Assembly (NCBI GenBank): GCA_003487955.1 | Contig: DNNJ01000269.1 | Location: 1-5,916 of the forward strand | Length of the DNA stretch: 5,916 nucleotides | Direction of reading: 5' to 3' | Source: Clostridiales bacterium | Lineage (GTDB): Bacteria > Bacillota > Clostridia > Tissierellales > Sedimentibacteraceae | Shown: positions 1-4,424 of the stretch, piece after piece | Position numbering within the stretch: the first letter of the stretch is position 1 | How the letters are laid out: the number at the start of each line of letters is the position of its first letter | Translations under genes and position numbers: made by a program | The notes under the pieces: generated by a model | The model's input: the letters and a program-made list of their open reading frames with translations, nothing else | Told to the model about the DNA's origin: nothing | The model's database searches: none

Positions 1-459
1 ATTTTTGCCTTTCAGAACTGTACGCGAAACGATGATTTGGATATTGCTGCAATTAAGAAAAACTTGGAGGAGAAATCTCCTGAGGGCGCAATGTACTGCA
101 GCCTTGATTATTTTAAATTTCTTTTTAATATACAAAAAAGGAAGTCCTTAAGGAATAATGAATATGATTATCTTTGTACAATAACAATTAATCGCAGCGA
201 TAACAATTATTATGAACCGGAAATTAAAAAAAGTTTAAGTGATGTATTTTCAGTATTGGAAAGAACTTTAAGAAAAGGTGATGTTTTCACCTCCTGGAAT
301 GATAATCAAATTTTAGTAATGCTGCACGATGTGAGAGAAAACGGAACAGAAATAATTAAAGAAAGGCTCATAAATAAATTAAGAGAATATACAAGAATAA
401 ACAAAAATGAAATCAAAATGATTTTCCAGCCTATCTTAATGGAAAACACGAAATTATAG
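1..459 (+). CDS. C-terminal part of a BTAD/SARP-like transcriptional regulator (5' partial)
   Basis: The reading frame is open from the first base, so the true start lies upstream; 152 residues are visible. An internal TTG at 37 has no ribosome binding site and is not a believable start. The segment beginning EGAMYCSLDYFKFLFNIQKR (about nt 85-147) resembles the 'GAFYCxYxVFKxIYRLE' stretch that I know from the C-terminal half of Firmicutes AfsR/SARP (BTAD) regulators. The following part looks like a decayed GGDEF fold: 'RKGDVFTSWNDNQILVML' aligns with 'DxxxRxGGDEFxxLL', but the signature reads NDNQI (nt 298-312), so cyclase activity is not expected. Such proteins carry an N-terminal winged helix and a BTAD/TPR region, both outside the window here. 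The gene ends in TAG and is followed by its own terminator. Family assignment rests on remembered motif similarity only; a degenerate diguanylate cyclase is the alternative. Confidence 0.68.
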   Translation: MFAFQNCTRNDDLDIAAIKKNLEEKSPEGAMYCSLDYFKFLFNIQKRKSLRNNEYDYLCTITINRSDNNYYEPEIKKSLSDVFSVLERTLRKGDVFTSWNDNQILVMLHDVRENGTEIIKERLINKLREYTRINKNEIKMIFQPILMENTKL

Positions 460-510
460 ATGCCATACAACATTCCTCAGACTGCGAAATGCCATAGCCT
501 ATTTATTTTA

Positions 511-536
511 AAGAGATCACTATAGTGGTCTTTTTT
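511..536 (+). terminator. Intrinsic terminator of the upstream regulator gene
   Basis: AAGAGATCAC (511-520) pairs with GTGGTCTTTT (525-534) across a TATA loop, with two G-U wobbles, giving a 10-bp hairpin that runs into a T-tract (529-536). It lies about 50 bases after the stop codon at 459, so it closes that gene and isolates it from the next promoter region. Confidence 0.85.
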
Positions 537-578
537 GTGTCCCTTGATTTAAAGACATTTCTCCTTTCTACAAATGCA

Positions 579-605
579 TACCCTTAAGAGGGGATGTGTC
601 CTCAT
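579..605 (+). promoter_or_regulatory. Conserved upstream block, copy 1 (TACCCTTAA...TCCTCAT)
   Basis: This 27-base block aligns without gaps to 2566-2592 at 20 of 27 positions. It begins with an identical TACCCTTAA and ends with ATGTGTCCTCAT against ATGTCCCCAT-type sequence. It has partial dyad symmetry (GAGG/CCTC arms at 588-603). In both places it sits just upstream of the 11-bp direct repeats. GC-rich compared with its surroundings, it is a likely protein-binding site, of unknown partner. The distance to the first repeat is 11 nt here and 8 nt in copy 2. Confidence 0.5.
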
Positions 606-616
606 TCCTCTGTCAT

Positions 617-692
617 ATAATTAAAATGTAATTAAAATAAAATTGAAATAAAACCTATAAAAAACAGTTTTGTAATTTACATAATTTATAAT
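617..692 (+). promoter_or_regulatory. Promoter of the SLH protein gene with 11-bp-periodic direct repeats
   Basis: Direct repeats with an 11-bp period start at 617 (ATAATTAAAAT), 628 (GTAATTAAAAT) and 639 (AAAATTGAAAT), with another in-phase unit at 672 (GTAATTTACAT). A perfect TATAAT follows at 687-692. No TTGACA-like -35 is present at 16-18 bp (ACAGTT at 664-669), which fits activator-dependent transcription. The heptamer at 672-678 is 8 bp from the -10 box. The same arrangement, with the same 70-bp distance from first repeat to TATAAT, occurs at 2601-2676. The repeat pattern is seen; the promoter function and the activator are inferred. Confidence 0.62.
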
Positions 693-710
693 TAAATAAA
701 AAACTATGAA

Positions 711-720
711 AAGGAGGAGG
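711..720 (+). promoter_or_regulatory. Strong ribosome binding site for the SLH protein
   Basis: AAGGAGGAGG contains a full AAGGAGG core 7 nt before the ATG at 725. It fixes the start codon and suggests efficient translation, as expected for an abundant surface protein. Confidence 0.85.
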
Positions 721-724
721 AATT

Positions 725-2437
725 ATGAAAACAATATATAGAAGAATAGTTTGCTTGGTAATAGCATTTATGATGATAATAGCAATACCCGGCAACCATG
801 CAGAAGCGGCAGAAGTTTTTAACGCAGATAAAATTTACGAAAAAAATATTCATTTTTCATCTACAAATAAACAATCAAATCTCCAAGGATTTTGGAAAGA
901 TGGAAATGAAGTTAAATTTGCAATAAGTATATTAGATTCAAAAGCAATAATATCTTCATCATACAATAGTTCGAAAGTATCTAAAACGGTAACCGGTTCA
1001 GCAATTGAACATTTTGACGTCAAAATAATTAATGTAAAAGATAATGATGATCAAATAATGGAATTAAAAGTCGATAAGGATGTAAATCAAAAATTTGTAA
1101 TAATAAATTTTAAAAATATAGAAATAGAAGATGAATTTGATTTGTATATAGAAATAGATAGCGGCAAGGGACACGAATTTGGCGAAGGAATAAAACTTAA
1201 TAAATCCGGCGATGGCGGTGAAGAACAGCAGCCCGAAGATGACGATGAAAAACTGCCAGGAGACAACAAAGAAGAAGGAACCGGAGGCAACGATGAAGAA
1301 GAAACCGGAGGCAACGATGAGGAACAGCTGCCCGGAGATGACGATGAAAAACTGCCAGGAGACAACGATGAAGAAGGAACCGGAGGCAACGATGAAGAAG
1401 AAACCGGAGGCAACGATGAAGAAGGAACCGGAGGCAACGATGAAGAAGGAACCGGAAGCAACGATGAAGAAGGAACCGGAAGCAACGATGAAGAAGAAAC
1501 CGGAAGCAACGATGAAGAAGAAACCGGAAGCAACGATGAAGAAGAAACCGGAAGCAACGATGAAGAAGGAACCGGAGTCAACGATGAAGAAGGAACCGAA
1601 AGCAACAATGAAGAAGAACCTGAAGTCAACGATGAAGAAGGAACCGAAAGCAACAATGAAGAAGAACCTGAAGTCAACGATGAAGAATCAACCAATGATA
1701 AAAAAGACACAAAAAAAGATGATGGAAGAACCGGCGGTGACGGCGGAGCCATAATAGCAAGTATTGCAACTCCATTAGCGGAACTTGAAAAAGCAGATCA
1801 CTTTGCATATGTAATAGGTTATCCGGAGGGAACAGTTAAACCCAATGATAAAATTACAAGGCAAGAAGTAACAATGATTTTTTACAGACTCCTAACAGAT
1901 GAAAGCAGAAATAGCCTGATAAGCGAAACAAATTTATTCAGCGATATGGAAAGCCTGTCATGGTCAAATAAAGCAGTATCAACATTATATAATGCAAATA
2001 TTATAAAAGGGTATCCTGACGGCACATTCAGACCTGAAGCAGCCATAACAAGAGCAGAATTTGCAACCATAGCAGCGAAATTTGATAATCTTGAAGGAGG
2101 AAATATAAGCAGGCTTACCGACATAGCCGGACACTGGGCAGAAGATTATATAATATCCTCAGAAATTAAGGGATGGATTAAAGGTTATCCGGATTTGACA
2201 TTTAAACCTGATGAAGATATTACACGAGCAGAAGCAGTATCACTAATTAACAATGTGCTTGGAAGAAGCGTACCTGCAGCAAACATTCATCCGGAAGCAG
2301 CTCCTTGGGCAGATATTAACGAAACGGACTGGTACTACTCAATTATTATGGAAGCTACATACAGCCATAATTATATAACAGAGGATAATGGCGATGAAAT
2401 TTGGACAGGATTAAAGTCAAATAAAGTATGGCCGTAA
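725..2437 (+). CDS. Secreted SLH-domain cell-surface protein with acidic tandem repeat
   Basis: A 570-residue exported protein predicted to be held non-covalently on the wall by SLH domains binding secondary wall polymer. Residues 1-29 are a signal peptide (basic MKTIYRR, hydrophobic core, cleavage near HAEAA/E30). Residues 30-160 form a probably beta-rich domain that I do not recognise. Residues 170-321 are a strongly acidic Glu/Asp/Gly/Asn/Thr linker built from 8-residue units (EEGTGGND type). Three SLH modules follow: about 356-392 (IGYPEGTVKP...ITRQE, lacking the usual first half-motif), 403-453 (IKGYPDGTFRP...ITRAE) and 464-511 (IKGYPDLTFKP...ITRAE). The ITR(A/Q)E motifs important for polymer binding are kept in all three. 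A 59-residue Trp/Tyr-rich tail closes the protein. No LPXTG signal or enzyme domain is visible. It is monocistronic: own promoter upstream, terminator downstream. SLH assignment is secure; the biological role (adhesin, S-layer accessory) is open. Confidence 0.93.
   Translation: MKTIYRRIVCLVIAFMMIIAIPGNHAEAAEVFNADKIYEKNIHFSSTNKQSNLQGFWKDGNEVKFAISILDSKAIISSSYNSSKVSKTVTGSAIEHFDVKIINVKDNDDQIMELKVDKDVNQKFVIINFKNIEIEDEFDLYIEIDSGKGHEFGEGIKLNKSGDGGEEQQPEDDDEKLPGDNKEEGTGGNDEEETGGNDEEQLPGDDDEKLPGDNDEEGTGGNDEEETGGNDEEGTGGNDEEGTGSNDEEGTGSNDEEETGSNDEEETGSNDEEETGSNDEEGTGVNDEEGTESNNEEEPEVNDEEGTESNNEEEPEVNDEESTNDKKDTKKDDGRTGGDGGAIIASIATPLAELEKADHFAYVIGYPEGTVKPNDKITRQEVTMIFYRLLTDESRNSLISETNLFSDMESLSWSNKAVSTLYNANIIKGYPDGTFRPEAAITRAEFATIAAKFDNLEGGNISRLTDIAGHWAEDYIISSEIKGWIKGYPDLTFKPDEDITRAEAVSLINNVLGRSVPAANIHPEAAPWADINETDWYYSIIMEATYSHNYITEDNGDEIWTGLKSNKVWP
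1271..1681 (+). repeat. 24-bp tandem repeats encoding an 8-residue acidic unit
   Basis: Two units at residues 183-198 and thirteen uninterrupted units at 216-319 share the pattern EE(G/E)TG(G/S)ND; each unit is 24 bp with nearly constant codons. Two levels of higher-order duplication are visible. A 99-bp block (DDDEKLPGDN plus two units) occurs twice, offset by 33 residues. A 48-bp block at 1586-1633 is repeated identically at 1634-1681. All changes keep the frame. The pattern suggests recent expansion by slippage or unequal recombination, so copy number probably varies between strains. Confidence 0.93.
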
Positions 2438-2483
2438 ATAATAAGAATAATTTAAAAATATACCAATTTAACTATACAATAAT

Positions 2484-2515
2484 AAAAATACAACCATTAC
2501 ATGGGTTGTATTTTT
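2484..2515 (+). terminator. Intrinsic terminator after the SLH protein gene
   Basis: AAAAATACAACC (2484-2495) pairs perfectly over 12 bp with GGTTGTATTTTT (2504-2515) around an 8-nt loop. The T-tract lies inside the stem, and the 5' A-run would supply the U-tract in the other direction, so it could work both ways. It lies about 50 bases after the stop codon at 2437. Confidence 0.85.
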
Positions 2516-2565
2516 AAAAAAACCATTTGTTTATATTGTGAAATGCAGGGTATATATATGCTAAT

Positions 2566-2592
2566 TACCCTTAAATGGAGGCATGTCCCCAT
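2566..2592 (+). promoter_or_regulatory. Conserved upstream block, copy 2 (TACCCTTAA...CCCCAT)
   Basis: Ungapped counterpart of 579-605, with 20 of 27 identical bases. In this copy the inner part is a near-palindrome: ATGGAGGCATGTCCCCAT (2575-2592) matches its own reverse complement at 14 of 18 positions, centred on CATG. This favours a dimeric DNA-binding protein. It ends 8 nt before the first 11-bp repeat. Confidence 0.5.
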
Positions 2593-2600
2593 ACGGCTTT

Positions 2601-2676
2601 GTAATTAAAACGTAATCAAAAAGTAATTGAAATTAAACTGATGAATAATAGAAATGTAATTAATACAGTTTATAAT
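2601..2676 (+). promoter_or_regulatory. Promoter of the GGDEF/HD-GYP gene with 11-bp-periodic direct repeats
   Basis: Units start every 11 bp at 2601 (GTAATTAAAAC), 2612 (GTAATCAAAAA), 2623 (GTAATTGAAAT), 2645 (ATAATAGAAAT) and 2656 (GTAATTAATAC); only the unit at 2634 is divergent. A perfect TATAAT sits at 2671-2676, with the last heptamer 8 bp upstream of it. No recognisable -35 hexamer is found. This is the better-preserved of the two matching promoters and argues for cooperative binding of an activator on one face of the helix. Binding itself is inferred. Confidence 0.65.
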
Positions 2677-2715
2677 AAAAATAAGCAGCACTTGAAAAAA
2701 TATCTATACGGGAGT

Positions 2716-2723
2716 GAGGTGAT
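2716..2723 (+). promoter_or_regulatory. Ribosome binding site that decides a GTG start
   Basis: GAGGTGAT is an 8-base perfect complement to the usual 3' end of 16S rRNA. Its GAGG core is 7 nt from the GTG at 2727, supporting this non-ATG start; no in-frame ATG with a comparable site exists before the PAS region. Confidence 0.8.
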
Positions 2724-2726
2724 AAA

Positions 2727-4157
2727 GTGGAATACCCTTCTAAATTTGACTTTTATTTAAAATTTAAGCCGATATACAATAAAGAAGGCAACTTTATTGA
2801 TTATATATTGACTTATGTCAGTGATTCGTTCATTGAAGCTGTTAACATCAACCCTAAAATGATTTTAGGAAAAAAGTTCTCAGAAATATTAGTAGATATG
2901 GATATACTTGGATTTAAGAAGTTCTATTCAAATATCATTCCAAAATCTAAAACCAAGTATGAGGTTCACGTAAAAGAATTAGAAAGATGGTATCTTATTA
3001 ATTCATTTACAGATATGAGCAATTATGAGAATAATCTGATAATATATTATGTTGACATAACAGGTATTAAACAAAACGAACAACCTATTTATACTATAGA
3101 TGATAATGTATGTTATCTTAAGGACAGAGAAATTCTGTTATATAAGGACAGGTTGACAGGATTATACAATAAGAATTTCTTCGAGGAAGAGTTGTCAAGG
3201 CTTGATACAAAAAGACAACTTCCTATAAGTCTAATTATGGGGGATATTAACGGACTTAAACTTATTAATGATGCTTTTGGACATAGCATGGGTGACAGTG
3301 TGCTGAAAAAAGCAGCAGAGATAATGACTGATTCATTCAGAGACGAAGACATAATCAGCAGGGTAGGCGGTGATGAGTTTGTAATTTTACTTCCGATGAC
3401 TATAGAAAAAACTGCTTTGGATATTGTCGAAAGAGTAAAAAGGAAATTAGAAAACAATCCGTTGGAATTTATTAAAATTAATATAAGCTTCGGAACAGCA
3501 ACCAAGACATCTGTGGATGAAGATATGAAAAAAATATATAAAAAAGCAGAAGACAGAATGTATTTTAACAAACTGAAGGAAAGCAAGGAAGCAAAGCTTT
3601 CAATGATCAAATTCCTGAAGAACAGGTTAGAAAAAATTACTTACGAAACGAAATCTCATTATGACCGGCTCAAAGATCTTACTATGATGATGGCAGAAGC
3701 ATTGAATCTTTCAGAACCGGAAAAGGAAGAACTGAGGCTTCTCAGTGAATTCCACGATATCGGGAAAATAGGCGTGTCGAAGAATATCCTTCAAAAGGAA
3801 GGCAGATTAAGCAGCGAAGAATGGAATGATGTAAAAAGGCATAGTGAAATCGGCTACTACATTGCAAAAGAAATCAAGGATGCTTCATCAATCGACGAAC
3901 TGATTCTGACACACCACGAACGATGGGACGGCAAGGGTTACCCGGGTCTGTTAAAAAATGACGAAATCCCTTTAGTGGCAAGAATATTTGCAATAGCAGA
4001 TGCGTATGATGTTATGGTTAATGACAGACCATTTCAAACTAGGATGACAAAAAATGCAGCCCTGAAAGAAATTGGAGAACAATCGGGAAGTCAATTCGAC
4101 CCGTCACTTGCAAAAGTATTCATAAACTTAATGGCAGAAGAAAAACAAATTGTATAA
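2727..4157 (+). CDS. PAS-GGDEF-HD-GYP protein, bifunctional c-di-GMP synthase/phosphodiesterase
   Basis: A 476-residue cytoplasmic protein with no membrane segment, predicted both to make c-di-GMP from two GTP and to hydrolyse it. Residues about 5-116 form a PAS-like sensor ending in the typical 'YYVDITGIK'. The GGDEF domain covers about 138-288: DRLTGLYN (141-148), the metal-site region around D173, an intact inhibitory I-site RDED (205-208) exactly five residues before an intact GGDEF (214-218). The HD-GYP domain covers about 295-474: H311, FHDIGKIG (HD at 343-344), H372, HHERWDGKGYP (396-406), ADAYD (424-428) and SQFDP (455-459), so all the usual metal ligands are visible. Both halves therefore look catalytic; which activity prevails, and the PAS ligand, cannot be told from sequence. 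It starts at GTG, shares its promoter type with the preceding SLH gene, and no terminator separates it from the downstream c-di-GMP riboswitch. Confidence 0.95.
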   Translation: MEYPSKFDFYLKFKPIYNKEGNFIDYILTYVSDSFIEAVNINPKMILGKKFSEILVDMDILGFKKFYSNIIPKSKTKYEVHVKELERWYLINSFTDMSNYENNLIIYYVDITGIKQNEQPIYTIDDNVCYLKDREILLYKDRLTGLYNKNFFEEELSRLDTKRQLPISLIMGDINGLKLINDAFGHSMGDSVLKKAAEIMTDSFRDEDIISRVGGDEFVILLPMTIEKTALDIVERVKRKLENNPLEFIKINISFGTATKTSVDEDMKKIYKKAEDRMYFNKLKESKEAKLSMIKFLKNRLEKITYETKSHYDRLKDLTMMMAEALNLSEPEKEELRLLSEFHDIGKIGVSKNILQKEGRLSSEEWNDVKRHSEIGYYIAKEIKDASSIDELILTHHERWDGKGYPGLLKNDEIPLVARIFAIADAYDVMVNDRPFQTRMTKNAALKEIGEQSGSQFDPSLAKVFINLMAEEKQIV

Positions 4158-4158
4158 T
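4131..4158 (+). promoter_or_regulatory. Possible promoter for the riboswitch leader, overlapping the stop codon
   Basis: A perfect TATAAT (4153-4158) overlaps the TAA stop of the GGDEF/HD-GYP gene. A weak -35 candidate, ATGGCA (4131-4136, four of six matches to TTGACA), lies 16 bp upstream. It would start a leader near 4165 containing both hairpin repeats and the riboswitch. In AT-rich DNA a chance TATAAT is common, so read-through from the upstream gene is an equal alternative. Confidence 0.3.
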
Positions 4159-4172
4159 GATATCACTGAAAG

Positions 4173-4206
4173 TGTCATTCTGAAGGCTTTTAGCCTGAAG
4201 AATCTC
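4173..4206 (+). repeat. Hairpin intergenic repeat, copy 1 (TGTCATTCTGA...GAAGAATCTC)
   Basis: Starts TGTCATTCTGA and ends TGAAGAATCTC. The folding shows ATTCT (4177-4181) paired with AGAAT (4199-4203), a tandem G-A/A-G mismatch, then AGGC (4184-4187) paired with GCCT (4193-4196) and a TTTTA loop. It matches the very common TGTCATTCTGAGCG-AAGCGAAGAATCT type of intergenic repeat I know from many Clostridia and other bacteria; function unknown. The short reading frame running across it is an artefact. Confidence 0.75.
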
Positions 4207-4211
4207 AAAAA

Positions 4212-4240
4212 TGTCATTCTGAACGAATGTGAAGAATCTC
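4212..4240 (+). repeat. Hairpin intergenic repeat, copy 2
   Basis: Separated from copy 1 by five A residues. Same outer stem (ATTCT 4216-4220 with AGAAT 4233-4237) and same tandem G-A mismatch, but the upper stem is AC/GT (4223-4224 with 4229-4230) closed by a GAAT loop. The upper stem differs from copy 1 with pairing kept, which indicates selection on, or inheritance of, a folded form. It ends ten bases before the riboswitch. Confidence 0.75.
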
Positions 4241-4249
4241 AAAAAATTA

Positions 4250-4335
4250 AATATTTGGCAAACCTATTGAAAAATAGCGACGCAAAGCTAAGAAGTCTAA
4301 AGTTATTTAACTATGATAGTTCAGCTGCAAATTAA
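4250..4335 (+). ncRNA. Cyclic-di-GMP-I (GEMM-I) riboswitch aptamer
   Basis: The invariant landmarks of this class appear in order: GGCAAACC (4257-4264); a CTATT/AATAG hairpin capped by a GAAA tetraloop (4269-4272); GACGCAAAGC (4279-4288); a tetraloop receptor CTAA...TATG (4297-4300, 4312-4315) on an AGTT/AACT stem; and ATAG...AGCTGC on the 3' side (4316-4328). P1 is formed by ATTT (4253-4256) with AAAT (4329-4332). By comparison with the Vibrio Vc2 structure, G4257 corresponds to G20, A4284 to A47 and C4328 to C92 (ligand contacts), and C4281-G4319 to the C44-G83 pair. Having G at the G20 position favours c-di-GMP over 3',3'-cGAMP. GAA/TTC (4292-4294 with 4320-4322) replaces the usual GG/CC by covariation. 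An odd feature is C4278, where G41 is expected. Confidence 0.93.
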
Positions 4336-4358
4336 TTTATAAAATTTGCAGCTTTTTT
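4323..4358 (+). terminator. Riboswitch expression platform: intrinsic terminator
   Basis: AGCTGCAAATT (4323-4333) pairs perfectly over 11 bp with AATTTGCAGCT (4343-4353), followed by six T residues (4353-4358). The 5' arm contains the 3' strand of aptamer P1 (4329-4332) and the ligand-binding C4328. Aptamer and terminator therefore cannot form together: bound c-di-GMP should prevent termination, an ON switch for the downstream gene. It may also serve as the 3' end of the GGDEF/HD-GYP transcript. Confidence 0.9.
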
Positions 4359-4412
4359 AATCAAAGTTATGCAGGAACAAATTTAACATAAAAAAATAAT
4401 TCTAAATAGAAA

Positions 4413-4416
4413 GGGG
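4413..4416 (+). promoter_or_regulatory. Ribosome binding site of the repeat-containing surface protein
   Basis: AAAGGGGA places a GGGG core 8 nt before the ATG at 4425. The 66 bases between the riboswitch terminator and this ATG show no convincing promoter, so expression should depend on read-through of the riboswitch. Confidence 0.7.
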
Positions 4417-4424
4417 AATAAAAA

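Noticed and set aside
462..497. Two copies of ATGCCATA about 28 bp apart after the regulator gene
   Set aside because: Too short, with no further structure or recurrence elsewhere; may be chance.
540..724. Second riboswitch upstream of the SLH protein
   Set aside because: No GGCAAACC or GACGCAAAGC-type landmarks, and the likely leader after TATAAT is under 30 nt, too short for an aptamer.
1271..1681. CRISPR-like array
   Set aside because: Units are contiguous 24-bp in-frame coding repeats without unique spacers.
1087..1752. Long minus-strand reading frame (221 codons, Ser/Pro-rich)
   Set aside because: It is the antisense shadow of the 24-bp repeat, which lacks stops in several frames because its unit length is a multiple of three. 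It has no initiation signals or recognisable domain.
1212..1754. Alternate + frame of 180 codons giving a Lys/Pro-rich repeat peptide
   Set aside because: Same cause: repeat-driven absence of stops. The main frame has a signal peptide, SLH domains and a strong ribosome binding site.
3113..3610. Minus-strand reading frame inside the GGDEF region
   Set aside because: Fully contained in a gene with intact catalytic motifs; no ribosome binding site or family features. The minus-strand frames at 1882-2124, 4367-4576 and 5540-5914 are rejected for the same reason.
4150..4335. Short + strand reading frame of 61 codons between the c-di-GMP enzyme and the surface protein gene
   Set aside because: It overlaps the previous stop, has no ribosome binding site and is read through the two hairpin repeats, the riboswitch aptamer and the terminator. 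The 'VILNECEESQ' peptide is a typical false translation of this repeat family.
4359..4424. Independent promoter between the riboswitch terminator and the surface protein gene
   Set aside because: Only weak -10-like sequence (TAACAT) and no matching -35 at a suitable distance; the riboswitch arrangement makes read-through control more likely.
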